From NCBI GenBank assembly GCA_016715465.1, contig JADKAA010000029.1, positions 2,934,854 to 2,998,853 on the forward strand: a stretch of DNA of 64,000 bases, read 5' to 3'. Every line of letters starts with the position of its first letter. Within the stretch, counting starts at the first letter, position 1. The DNA is from Saprospiraceae bacterium (GTDB lineage Bacteria > Bacteroidota > Bacteroidia > Chitinophagales > Saprospiraceae). The translations under genes were made by a program, and so were the position numbers. Below the pieces are notes generated by a model. That model was not told the origin of the DNA and did no database searches. It saw only the letters and a list, made by a program, of their open reading frames with translations. Positions 1-7,818 of this stretch are shown here, piece after piece.

Positions 1-612
1 TAAAATCTTAGATTTACCGCTGTCCAGTCTGCCTTTCCAAGTGCCGGCAACTGAAGAAGTTGGTGTGCTTGCGGACACAATTCCATTGGCATTAAACACA
101 AACTGATAGCCGGTATAATTTGAAGTCTTGTTTTTATCCTTGTCCTGAAATAGGGAGATTTTACAGGATCCGGAGGGTAGAACAATGGCTGCGCTACCAC
201 TGGTTGAACCACCGGAACTAAACACAGCCTGTCGACCAAATTCGAGAATATCGGTGCCACCATTGCCTCCACTGATGTGTTTCAGCCGAATGACATCGGA
301 TGTTTGTTCCACTATTTCCCAATCTTCATTCAATTCGGCAAAGCGGTGTGCCACAGGAAAGCCCATAATGAGTTTTTACTTTCCACTGTCGTTTAACTTT
401 TGCCAGCTCCCTTTTATGATTTCTGAGGATTTGGATGACGTAACTACATTGACCTGTTTAAATTCAAAACGATAGCCATAGAATGCTGAAGTTTCGATTT
501 GGCCATTTTCCAGGTTGATGGGATTGCCCGATATCAGGCCATCTTCATTTTTAGGACAGGAAAAAAGGGTTATGATGCAAAGGACGATTAGCCCAGGAAG
601 AATGCTTCTCAT
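1..612 (-). pseudogene. Lipoprotein with two related beta domains, interrupted by an in-frame TAA; 3' end outside window
   Basis: The frame opens at 612 with a lipoprotein signal peptide (hydrophobic core, then LFSC, with Cys19 as the likely lipidated residue). It runs to a TAA at 376-378, then stays open in the same frame to the window edge. The protein has at least two copies of a domain: a 'GY.F.F' strand, then 'G.W...DSGK', then in copy 1 an 'ELNEDWEIVE' stretch and 'GGTDILEF'. This architecture occurs in uncharacterised surface lipoproteins of Bacteroidota. In copy 1 the TAA follows DSGK. In copy 2 the same position reads DSGK-TCT (Ser), so the stop looks like a single C-to-A change from TCA. 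Function is unknown. The gene is either a recent nonsense pseudogene or contains a sequence error. Confidence 0.6.
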
Positions 613-865
613 GGTTAAATGATTTAAATGTGATGTAATAATTTAGGTGAGATAAAACCAGGGTTTCCTTGACAATCAGCCAGCCTGTAATCCTGAGTCT
701 CTAAACGCTGGTATTGCTGCAACAATGAAACAAAGTAAATACAGAATGACAAGATTTGGGATGAAAGCAACCTTATCGGGCAGCTTTCCATGCTGAATTG
801 GACAAATAGCCGACTGAAGTGGAATGTGGGAATGTGAAAGGGATAAATTGCGCCATTAAAGGGCA

Positions 866-2884
866 TCACCATGCGAATGCCAATGAGAGGCCACCTACAA
901 ATTCCATGTCATTGAAGTATTGACCCGAAGCGGTAACACTATAATTTCGGAGGGTGTTGTTATAACTTAAGTCTATCCAACTTTTATTGAGGCTATACCA
1001 AAACTGAGGCTGGCCCTTCAGGTTTCGGACAAAACCACTTGATGCGCCCAGGTAATATTTTTTATGTATTTTGTAATGCAACTCAACCTCCTGATTGGTG
1101 AGTAGATTGTGCAGGCTGGTATATTCCAAAACAGACCGGGCAGAGAAGGAACTGCGGTCTCCAATGGTAAAGCCAGTTTGGATAAAAAGATCCTGCGCTG
1201 AGTGCATCCATACCAGACTACTCAATAATTCAGATGGTTTGATGCTCATCAGCCTTACATCCTTGGGTATTAGGAAACTCCGGTTTAATATTTTTGCTTC
1301 CACATGGAAATTTGAATGGATGTTTTTGTATCTCACCTGAAATCCTTGAGTCAGAAAAATGCTGGCGTCACCTGAGTTGGTAAATTGAGGATAGTCGTTG
1401 GTGGTGGTATTGAATTGATTAAAATTGAGAAACAATTCAAAGCTACCGGCCAGAAACAAATTGGCGGTAATGGCTTTTGAAAGCCGGATGTCACTGGAAG
1501 AAAGATGACCAATGTATCTGGGAAAGGCATGATAAACCATTGCCGTAGTAAACGTATAGTTAGGGTACATGATGTTTTTCTTTTCGCTTTCCTCCATAGC
1601 CATGGTTTGAAAGGCCCAATTCCCGGTATATCGAAGTACCTTCCCCCACTCTTTTTCTTTTCCTCTTCTTAACAGGGTAAGCTGCATGAATCTTTGGTTG
1701 TTGTTCAGTGCACCTGCTGCTGCTGAAAGGGAAAGCCGGCTGCTCAATCTCCTGTTAAAACCCAGTTGCATAGTGGGTTCTATGTTTCTTAAGCCTTCAA
1801 AAGCATCATATTCAAATCGACTATATACACCGATATCCATGAGTTTGCCTACAGATGTTTTTTTGCTGTCAATGGGCCTTATGACATCGGAAGCAGGGTC
1901 GAATTGCCAAATCCGGTACACATTGCCATAATTACGTCCGTGATCATAACCTGCGTTGTCGTATTTTTCAATGAGCCTGCCCCAGTCGAGTTCGTAGGAT
2001 TTTCTATTGTCCAGCGGATCGGTCATAACCACAGTTACGTGTTGTGAACTCTGGGTGGTCCACGAAGCAAGAAACAGGTAATCATCCATATTGATGTTTT
2101 TATCGGGATACCTGCTGTCGAAGAATTCGTTTCCCATTTCCCTTATCAATCGCAAGCCGACATCGTGGATGTCCCTGCAAACTCCTGCTACGGCTGTGGA
2201 ATCATACGGACGAAAGGTTCGAAAAATGTCTGTAGTAGTTAGAATGCCGCCTGCGGTTGCACCCTTAACTTTTACCCGCTTGTGGTCATAATGGTAATCG
2301 TAGTGTTCCTGCATGAGCATGGTGACAAATGGCATAAGATCTTTCCATTCTGTTTTTCCATTATACATCAGGTATTCCATGCCGTATTGTACCGCTGCAT
2401 GGAGTTCTTTATCCTCCTGTATATTTGACAGACGCGTTCTCCAGATGGCAAATTTCAATTCATTTTCGGAAACGGGACGCTGTTCATTGGTAAAAGGTAT
2501 ATCGTAATTTTGTAAAAACTGTAGATTTTCCTTGAAAGACAGCTGTGTTCTGTCATTCGCTTCCAGTATGGTTTGCACCTTCCAGTTGATGAGGTCAGTC
2601 CGGAGGTCGTCACTCAGATCTGACAGAATTTGGTAGCGGTTTGTACTTTTAAAAATGGTAGCTGGGGTTATGGCATTAAAATATAGGGAATTGGCAGTTT
2701 GAGCACTGCCTTTATTAGAGACTGCTGATATTACCGAAAAAGTGTCACTGGTGAACGAAAACGAATCTGTTTGAGCCAACGCAATGCATCTACCCAACAT
2801 AATGAGAAATACCAGCCAGTAGTAGGACTTGATGGTCTTCAGGGAACGCAGGATAGAATCCTCAGGTGTCATAAAAACAATCAA
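866..2884 (-). CDS. Exported protein with a transglutaminase-like segment and a predicted outer-membrane barrel
   Basis: This 672-residue protein has an N-terminal hydrophobic signal segment ending near ALAQ (residues 35-38). Residues ~150-310 resemble a transglutaminase/cysteine-protease fold: Cys236 in 'GVCRDIH', His282 in 'SSQHVTVV' and Asp300 in 'YELDWG' have the order and spacing of a Cys-His-Asp triad. From ~350 to the end the sequence alternates polar and apolar residues in strand-length segments and finishes with an aromatic residue (AFAW), as outer-membrane beta-barrels do. I do not recognise a named family. An exported enzyme tethered by a barrel is an inference. An internal ATG at codon 5 is an alternative start. 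The next gene upstream is the TonB-dependent receptor on the same strand, about 100 bases away. Confidence 0.6.
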   Translation of the reverse strand: MIVFMTPEDSILRSLKTIKSYYWLVFLIMLGRCIALAQTDSFSFTSDTFSVISAVSNKGSAQTANSLYFNAITPATIFKSTNRYQILSDLSDDLRTDLINWKVQTILEANDRTQLSFKENLQFLQNYDIPFTNEQRPVSENELKFAIWRTRLSNIQEDKELHAAVQYGMEYLMYNGKTEWKDLMPFVTMLMQEHYDYHYDHKRVKVKGATAGGILTTTDIFRTFRPYDSTAVAGVCRDIHDVGLRLIREMGNEFFDSRYPDKNINMDDYLFLASWTTQSSQHVTVVMTDPLDNRKSYELDWGRLIEKYDNAGYDHGRNYGNVYRIWQFDPASDVIRPIDSKKTSVGKLMDIGVYSRFEYDAFEGLRNIEPTMQLGFNRRLSSRLSLSAAAGALNNNQRFMQLTLLRRGKEKEWGKVLRYTGNWAFQTMAMEESEKKNIMYPNYTFTTAMVYHAFPRYIGHLSSSDIRLSKAITANLFLAGSFELFLNFNQFNTTTNDYPQFTNSGDASIFLTQGFQVRYKNIHSNFHVEAKILNRSFLIPKDVRLMSIKPSELLSSLVWMHSAQDLFIQTGFTIGDRSSFSARSVLEYTSLHNLLTNQEVELHYKIHKKYYLGASSGFVRNLKGQPQFWYSLNKSWIDLSYNNTLRNYSVTASGQYFNDMEFVGGLSLAFAW

Positions 2885-2986
2885 TTATACCCTAAATTGG
2901 GCAATCCTGGCGAGAATGGCAATGACAAGCGTCATCATTGATATTTGCATTGCAAGGAGTGCAAACTCCGGAGTATTAAGAATTGC

Positions 2987-5332
2987 TCAAAAATCCATTT
3001 GGAAGGTAAGTATGGGTGTCAGTGTGCTTTGAAAGCGACTTCCCCAGCGACCTGTTTCTTTTTTAAACTCGTAAGCTATGAAATCTTCATTTTTTCTATT
3101 GATGACATTTTGGATATCCAGGGCCAGCCAATATGCTGATTTGGTTTTGTTTTTTCGAATGGCAATTCTTAAGTCAGGTCGAAGGTAAGCTGAGATTCTG
3201 TCACTCATCGGTTTTGTTTGATCCAAAATGGCTTCCTTACCATCCAAACTCTCAAAACCTGCTTTGATGGGCGTGATGGGATTGCCCCCATTGTAAATCA
3301 CCCTTAACCCCCCTTCCAGAGTGGTATTCCGGTTCAACTGCCATGTTTTTCCTCCTGTAAAGGTGGATGAAAATCTGCCGTTGTAGCGTGTATTATATCT
3401 TTCTCCGTTGGCAGCAACCTGAAAGGTGGAATTAAACAAAGATCCGCTTAACATAAAAAATGTACCGGCATTAAAGAATTTTTCAAGGGTAAGGTCAATG
3501 CCTACATTTCTTCCGAGACCCCCGGAGGTCAGTGCCTGTTTTGCAAAGCCCTCTACTACATTCAAAGACCAGTATATTTGGTCATCGGTGACCAATACCG
3601 GCACCTGGGTTAAACTTTGATGGTATGCTTCAAGATGCAGGTTAAAACTCTCTGACAATTGTTGGTCAAGCGCCAACACCAAATGATTTGCCCGGATCAT
3701 ATCCAGGTCTTTGTTGGGAAAATTTATGCCGTCCGTGCTGGTGAAATAGGACCCCAATGGCTGTAATGCACTGTGTTTACCATAGGAAAGGGCAATGCTG
3801 GTTTTATCTGAAATTTCATATTTTGCAGACAGTCTGGGATCCAGCGATGAGGTCTTGTTCATGGTAAAAAACATAGCATGTGCACCAAAATTCAACGTCA
3901 ATTTTTGATAAGGCCGGTAACTCATCTGCATATACGGTTGCAGCAACATGGATTTGCCATTTCCCTGGACCAGTGATTGCAGCAATCGCAATGATTTATT
4001 CCACTCATCGGTGCTGAGATCGTATTGCATATTGGAAGCCAGGGCACCTATTTTGAAATTGAACTTTGGATTGAAAGTGTACTTATAGAAACCGCTGAAA
4101 GAAATTCTGCTGTTGCGGATGTTTTCATGGTTAAAAGTGGTCGGAACACCTTGCTCACTGACGGTATCTTCCCGCATCTCCTGCTTTTGGCCCATGATGG
4201 CCAGGTTGAGTCTAAAGTAGGATTTATCATTTAAAAGATAGTTATAAGACAAGCCCAATGCACCCATCATGGTGGTATAGTCATATTGCGAGTAGTCGCT
4301 GTAGGTAGTCCAGGGTTTATCATTGGTGCTGAATGTTTCAACGCTGTTGCCTCCAATGCCCCAAAAACTGAATTGAGACTTTACGCCTTTGCTAAAAATT
4401 TTAAATGAAAAATCCTGAAAATTATTGCCGGTTCTTGGTCCTACCAGGTACAAGCCCATGGCATTTAAAATACCAAGGGTAGAATAACGAAAGTTGGCCA
4501 GATAGGAACTTTTTCCTTCCTTTATGGGTCCTTCGGTGGCGAGATCCAGTCCCAGAATTCCGGCCCTAAGGGTATGTTCCCGCTGGTACAAATTGCCGTT
4601 GCGGAAACGCATGTCAAAAACACCCGAAAATGAATTTCCATATTCTGCCGGAAAAGCACCCACGGAAAAATCTGAACTGCCCAACATCGATGCACTGAAA
4701 ATGGTGATGCCTCCTCCAGACGAGCCACGTGTGGCAAAATGATTGGGATTGGGAATGTCGATTCCTTCCAGTCGCCACAATAAACCGAGGGATGAGTTTC
4801 CCCTGATGATGATGTCATTGCTGTTGTCTCGGGCGGGTTGAACTCCCGGGAAACCCATAACCAGCCGGCTTGGATCATTTGCGGTTGCCGCATGATATTG
4901 CAATTCTTCGGGATCAATACGCCGCACACTGGATACGGAAAGTTCATTTACCGCCTGGTTGCCTCTCTTACTATCGGTGATCACCACCTCATTCATCACC
5001 AAACCGGATAACAAAGCAATTTCCAGAAAATATTCTTTGGCTGAACTGAGCTGTAAATTGTCTCTTGAGAAAGGGGTATATCCTGTATAGTTGCAATGTA
5101 CAGACCTCCTGCCCACCGGCACATTTTCAAGGATAAATTTTCCTTCTGTATCAGAGACGGTACCGATGAATTTCTCGAGACCTGTCACATAGATTTCTGC
5201 TCCAATGAGCGGTTCCTGTGTATTGCCATCATACACGATGCCCCGGATGGTTTGGGTCAGCTGCTGGGCATGTATGGCATGGGCATAACAAAGAAAAAGG
5301 ATGGCAATGGAGGCTTGAGGCAGGGATTTCAT
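2987..5332 (-). CDS. TonB-dependent receptor with carboxypeptidase-like regulatory domain
   Basis: This 781-residue outer-membrane receptor has a signal peptide ending HAIHAQ. Residues ~28-115 form a carboxypeptidase D-like regulatory domain ('IRGIVYDGNTQEPLIGAEIY', then 'GTVSDTEGKF'). The plug domain (~130-260) includes 'NDIIIRGNSSLGLLWRLEG' and 'GAFPAEYGNSFSGVFD'. The rest is a 22-strand-type barrel ending in an aromatic residue (FQMDF). Such receptors import ligands across the outer membrane using TonB/ExbBD energy. The ligand cannot be told from sequence. No SusD partner is adjacent, so a polysaccharide-utilisation role is not supported. It is transcribed away from the RAYT gene at 5561. 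Confidence 0.9.
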   Translation of the reverse strand: MKSLPQASIAILFLCYAHAIHAQQLTQTIRGIVYDGNTQEPLIGAEIYVTGLEKFIGTVSDTEGKFILENVPVGRRSVHCNYTGYTPFSRDNLQLSSAKEYFLEIALLSGLVMNEVVITDSKRGNQAVNELSVSSVRRIDPEELQYHAATANDPSRLVMGFPGVQPARDNSNDIIIRGNSSLGLLWRLEGIDIPNPNHFATRGSSGGGITIFSASMLGSSDFSVGAFPAEYGNSFSGVFDMRFRNGNLYQREHTLRAGILGLDLATEGPIKEGKSSYLANFRYSTLGILNAMGLYLVGPRTGNNFQDFSFKIFSKGVKSQFSFWGIGGNSVETFSTNDKPWTTYSDYSQYDYTTMMGALGLSYNYLLNDKSYFRLNLAIMGQKQEMREDTVSEQGVPTTFNHENIRNSRISFSGFYKYTFNPKFNFKIGALASNMQYDLSTDEWNKSLRLLQSLVQGNGKSMLLQPYMQMSYRPYQKLTLNFGAHAMFFTMNKTSSLDPRLSAKYEISDKTSIALSYGKHSALQPLGSYFTSTDGINFPNKDLDMIRANHLVLALDQQLSESFNLHLEAYHQSLTQVPVLVTDDQIYWSLNVVEGFAKQALTSGGLGRNVGIDLTLEKFFNAGTFFMLSGSLFNSTFQVAANGERYNTRYNGRFSSTFTGGKTWQLNRNTTLEGGLRVIYNGGNPITPIKAGFESLDGKEAILDQTKPMSDRISAYLRPDLRIAIRKNKTKSAYWLALDIQNVINRKNEDFIAYEFKKETGRWGSRFQSTLTPILTFQMDF

Positions 5333-5560
5333 TTTCAGGTAATTTATATTTAAAGACCCAATATATTAAAATTGGGTTAAAATTTATAATATGCAATATA
5401 AATTTAGCAAATAGCCGTTCTATTGTAATTTAATTTGTAGATTCAATATTTATTTCCCGAACAATTGGATTGATAGTCAAAATTCGGCTAATAAATCAAT
5501 TGTGGAATTTCAGAGGACACTAATGTATTGAATATTGATTTCATTGTTAACACCGACGTT

Positions 5561-6151
5561 ATGGCATATTTATTTAAAAACAAATACCGGATAGCCTCTT
5601 CCCGATTACGAACCTGGAATTATTCATGGCCAGGATTGTATTTCATTACGATATGCACCAAAGACAAATGCCCATATTTTGGAGAAATAGAGAATGGGGA
5701 GATGCAATTATCCAAATTGGGCAAAATTGCAAAAATTGAATGGTTAAAAACTGTCGAATTACGGCGGGATATGAATTTGCATTTGGGGGAATTTGTGGTG
5801 ATGCCAGATCATTTTCATGCCATCGTAATGATAGGAGAGAATAATTTTAATATGAATGCCAGAAACGCAAAGCTTTGCGTCTCTGGCGAATCCCAAAATC
5901 AATATGGCCCCCAGAAAAAAAATTTGCCATCGGTGATAAGGGGTTTTAAATCCGCCGTAACCACCTATGCGCGAAATAACAAGTTCCCATTTGACTGGCA
6001 ACCTCGGTATCACGATAGAATAATTCGTTCATCCAATGATTATCATAGGATCTCATTATATATCAAAAACAATCCTGCCAATTGGTGGAATAATAAATTA
6101 AATAGAAATCATCGGGATCCTGATTCTTGGGAAATTATAAAGGATCGATAA
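5561..6151 (+). CDS. REP-associated tyrosine transposase (RAYT, Y1/IS200-like)
   Basis: This 196-residue protein of the Y1_Tnp/HUH family carries the metal-binding HUH pair in 'MPDHFHAIVM' (His84, His86). The likely nucleophilic Tyr167 is in 'SLYIKNNPANWW', after the family motif 'WQPRYHDRIIR'. RAYTs are single-copy, domesticated relatives of IS200 transposases that act on palindromic REP-type repeats. I start at 5561 because family similarity begins at 'MAYLFKNKYR'; the frame is open upstream to a TTG at 5528. A 30-bp near-perfect palindrome lies within the coding sequence (5858-5887). The gene ends about 20 bases before the decayed edge of the GIY-YIG array. Confidence 0.88.
   Translation: MAYLFKNKYRIASSRLRTWNYSWPGLYFITICTKDKCPYFGEIENGEMQLSKLGKIAKIEWLKTVELRRDMNLHLGEFVVMPDHFHAIVMIGENNFNMNARNAKLCVSGESQNQYGPQKKNLPSVIRGFKSAVTTYARNNKFPFDWQPRYHDRIIRSSNDYHRISLYIKNNPANWWNNKLNRNHRDPDSWEIIKDR
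5858..5887. repeat. Palindrome inside the RAYT coding sequence
   Basis: Two 15-base arms (gccagaaacgcaaag and its complement with one mismatch) meet without a spacer. They encode residues ~99-109 (NARNAKLCVSG) in frame between the HUH motif and the C-terminal half. It resembles a REP-type hairpin carried within the gene of its own transposase. Confidence 0.85.
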
Positions 6152-6156
6152 AAATT

Positions 6157-6279
6157 TCATCCAATCAAAACAGCCTCGCCATTGTTGTGTTGCTGAAAAC
6201 GGGATAAAGGCTGGGTAGAGAACCCCTTGTAAAAGGAGGAATCCACCTGACTTTGGATGATGTAAACGTAATAATTCAT
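6157..6279 (-). pseudogene. Truncated GIY-YIG gene at the distal edge of the array
   Basis: The first 36 codons match the intact copies except for changes such as A22T and F25L. After 'QQHNNGEA' the sequence departs from the repeat and stops four codons later, giving 40 residues. The GIY and YIG motifs remain but the C-terminal half with the catalytic Glu is lost. It marks the junction of the array with the RAYT 3' flank. Confidence 0.8.
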
Positions 6280-6306
6280 AGCATAATCAATCCGGTAAAA
6301 CAAAAA

Positions 6307-6329
6307 GAGCCCCCACATCGTGAGAGCTC
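6307..6329 (-). terminator. Repeat copy A of the tRNA-Asp-type terminator hairpin
   Basis: It has the same 10-bp stem (GAGCTCTCAC / GTGGGGGCTC, loop GAT) as the hairpin after the real tRNA-Asp, followed on the minus strand by TTTTTG. Further copies lie at 6799-6821 and 7292-7314. Each precedes a GIY-YIG start codon by about 30 bases. Confidence 0.75.
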
Positions 6330-6343
6330 GTTTTTTGCAGACT

Positions 6344-6385
6344 TCCCTACATCCCTACGTACCATCGTACGTAGGGACGTAGGGA
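6344..6385. repeat. 42-bp palindrome of TCCCTACGT motifs (copies at 6837-6878 and 7331-7372)
   Basis: The 19-base arms (tccctacatccctacgtac and its complement, one mismatch) flank a CATC loop. A weaker inverted pair of the same TCCCTA...TAGGGA type lies ~55 bases further, within the tRNA-like fragment. The palindrome sits between that fragment and the acceptor-end remnant AGTCCGC in every unit. It is absent from the real tRNA-Asp locus. Confidence 0.88.
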
Positions 6386-6423
6386 TAAAGGACTGGAATG
6401 TCACGAAAAGAATAATGAAAATT

Positions 6424-6486
6424 GGATTCGAACCCGTCCCTATGTGCCGTAGGTATGTAGGGATAAAGGGCAACATTCTAACCAGC
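6424..6486 (-). other. tRNA-Asp-derived fragment, copy A (rearranged, no anticodon)
   Basis: On the minus strand it begins with the D-arm and 5' anticodon-stem sequence of the local tRNA-Asp (here with two changes), runs through ~30 foreign bases of TCCCTAC type, and ends with a T-arm-like GGGTTCGAATCC. It lacks the 5' acceptor strand and the GTC anticodon, so it cannot be a working tRNA. Confidence 0.8.
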
Positions 6487-6771
6487 AAGGTTATCGTTAC
6501 TGGATAAGAAGGAATTGAGCACATTTTTATCAGAATTGATTAGGGAAGTAAGGCGTTTATGATCGTACTTTTTAACTTTCTTTTCGAAGATGAGCGCTTC
6601 GGTTTTGGTACCGAAAGAAAAAAGCGCTACAGGATTCCAGGGGATTTTAGAAGAAGTGTAAGCAGCCTCGCCATTATTGTGTTGTTGAAAACGGGAGAAA
6701 GGTTGGGCAGAGAACCCCTTGTAAAAGGAGGAATCCACCTGACTTTGGATGATGTAAACGTAATAATTCAT
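6478..6771 (-). CDS. GIY-YIG nuclease domain protein, array copy 1
   Basis: This 97-residue stand-alone GIY-YIG protein has the 'GIY' strand as YVYII (residues 4-8) and 'YIG' as FYKGF (16-20). The conserved Arg27 is in 'SRFQQH', and the probable catalytic Glu63 is in 'EALIFEKKVKK'. Small GIY-YIG proteins of this kind are common and often multicopy in Bacteroidota; their role is unproven. I start at 'MNYYVYII' because the domain begins there, although the frame is open further upstream across the terminator. The last codons (GCT GGT TAG) lie in tRNA-Asp D-loop sequence. The protein is identical to copies 2 and 3. Confidence 0.85.
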   Translation of the reverse strand: MNYYVYIIQSQVDSSFYKGFSAQPFSRFQQHNNGEAAYTSSKIPWNPVALFSFGTKTEALIFEKKVKKYDHKRLTSLINSDKNVLNSFLSSNDNLAG

Positions 6772-6916
6772 AGCATAATCAATCCGGTAAAACAAAAAGA
6801 GCCCCCACATCGTGAGAGCTCGTTTTTTTGCGGACTTCCCTACATCCCTACGTACCATCGTACGTAGGGACGTAGGGATAAAGGACTGGAATGTCACGAA
6901 AAGAATAATGAAAATT

Positions 6917-6979
6917 GGATTCGAACCCGTCCCTATGTGCCGTAGGTATGTAGGGATAAAGGGCGGCATTCTAACCAGC
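6917..6979 (-). other. tRNA-Asp-derived fragment, copy B
   Basis: It has the same architecture as copy A, but its D-arm/anticodon-stem segment (GCTGGTTAGAATGCCGCCC) is identical over 19 bases to the functional tRNA-Asp. The middle is replaced by TCCCTAC-type sequence and it ends with GGGTTCGAATCC. Confidence 0.83.
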
Positions 6980-7264
6980 AAGGTTATCGTTACTGGATAA
7001 GAAGGAATTGAGCACATTTTTATCAGAATTGATTAGGGAAGTAAGGCGTTTATGATCGTACTTTTTAACTTTCTTTTCGAAGATGAGCGCTTCGGTTTTG
7101 GTACCGAAAGAAAAAAGCGCTACAGGATTCCAGGGGATTTTAGAAGAAGTGTAAGCAGCCTCGCCATTATTGTGTTGTTGAAAACGGGAGAAAGGTTGGG
7201 CAGAGAACCCCTTGTAAAAAGAGGAATCCACCTGACTTTGGATGATGTAGACGTAATAATTCAT
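6971..7264 (-). CDS. GIY-YIG nuclease domain protein, array copy 2
   Basis: The 97-residue product is identical in sequence to copies 1 and 3 (GIY strand YVYII, YIG strand FYKGF, Arg27, Glu63). It lies one repeat unit upstream of copy 1, preceded by its own terminator hairpin (7292-7314), and its TAG stop falls in tRNA-like fragment B. No tRNA-type promoter box lies between units, so expression would need read-through from upstream or a cryptic promoter. Confidence 0.85.
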   Translation of the reverse strand: MNYYVYIIQSQVDSSFYKGFSAQPFSRFQQHNNGEAAYTSSKIPWNPVALFSFGTKTEALIFEKKVKKYDHKRLTSLINSDKNVLNSFLSSNDNLAG

Positions 7265-7410
7265 AGCATATGCAATCCGGTAAAACAAAAAGAGCCCCCA
7301 CATCGTGAGAGCTCGTTTTTTTTGCGGACTTCCCTACATCCCTACGTACCATCGTACGTAGGGACGTAGGGATAAAGGACTGGAATGTCACGAAAAGAAT
7401 AATGAAAATT

Positions 7411-7473
7411 GGATTCGAACCCGTCCCTATGTGCCGTAGGTACGTAGGGATGAAGGGCGGCATTCTAACCAGC
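7411..7473 (-). other. tRNA-Asp-derived fragment, copy C
   Basis: It has the same 19-base identity to the tRNA-Asp D-arm and 5' anticodon stem, the same foreign middle, and the same T-arm-like end. Small differences (CTACGTACC instead of CTACATACC) show that this unit has drifted slightly from unit B. Confidence 0.83.
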
Positions 7474-7758
7474 AAGGTTATCGTTACTGGATAAGAAGGA
7501 ATTGAGCACATTTTTATCAGAATTGATTAGGGAAGTAAGGCGTTTATGATCGTACTTTTTAACTTTCTTTTCGAAGATGAGCGCTTCGGTTTTGGTACCG
7601 AAAGAAAAAAGCGCTACAGGATTCCAGGGGATTTTAGAAGAAGTGTAAGCAGCCTCGCCATTATTGTGTTGTTGAAAACGGGAGAAAGGTTGGGCAGAGA
7701 ACCCCTTGTAAAAAGAGGAATCCACCTGACTTTGGATGATGTAGACGTAATAATTCAT
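7465..7758 (-). CDS. GIY-YIG nuclease domain protein, array copy 3 (next to tRNA-Asp)
   Basis: This 97-residue protein is identical to copies 1 and 2. It is the copy directly downstream of the functional tRNA-Asp, 60 bases past the tRNA 3' end and just after its terminator. Its own stop codon lies in tRNA-like fragment C. Transcription that reads through the tRNA terminator would cover this gene, so a tRNA-linked expression route is plausible but unproven. Confidence 0.86.
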   Translation of the reverse strand: MNYYVYIIQSQVDSSFYKGFSAQPFSRFQQHNNGEAAYTSSKIPWNPVALFSFGTKTEALIFEKKVKKYDHKRLTSLINSDKNVLNSFLSSNDNLAG

Positions 7759-7775
7759 AGCATATGCAATCCGGT

Positions 7776-7808
7776 AAAACAAAAAGAGCCCCCACATCGT
7801 GAGAGCTC
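7776..7808 (-). terminator. Rho-independent terminator of tRNA-Asp
   Basis: A 10-bp stem (GAGCTCTCAC with GTGGGGGCTC, two G-T pairs, 3-base loop) at 7786-7808 is followed on the minus strand by TTTTTGTTTT. It lies just after the tRNA and is copied in every array unit. Confidence 0.85.
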
Positions 7809-7818
7809 GTTTTTTTTG

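Larger units (their letters stand above)
6157..7818 (-). repeat. Tandem array of a ~493-bp GIY-YIG/tRNA-fragment unit (three full units plus a truncated one)
   Basis: Equivalent points recur every 492-494 bases: GIY-YIG start codons at 6279, 6771, 7264 and 7758, and T-arm fragments at 6424, 6917 and 7411. Read on the minus strand a unit is: the 3' end of tRNA-Asp (AGTCCGC plus an A tract), a terminator hairpin, a GIY-YIG gene, a tRNA-Asp 5' fragment fused to a foreign middle and T-arm, and a 42-bp palindrome. The inner units are almost identical. The outermost copy, next to the RAYT gene, is truncated and carries several substitutions, so it is the oldest. The array begins at the intact tRNA-Asp (7819-7892). 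Confidence 0.93.

Noticed and set aside
2987..5332. SusC-type polysaccharide-utilisation locus
   Set aside because: The receptor is shorter than typical SusC and has no SusD, glycosidase or regulator next to it.
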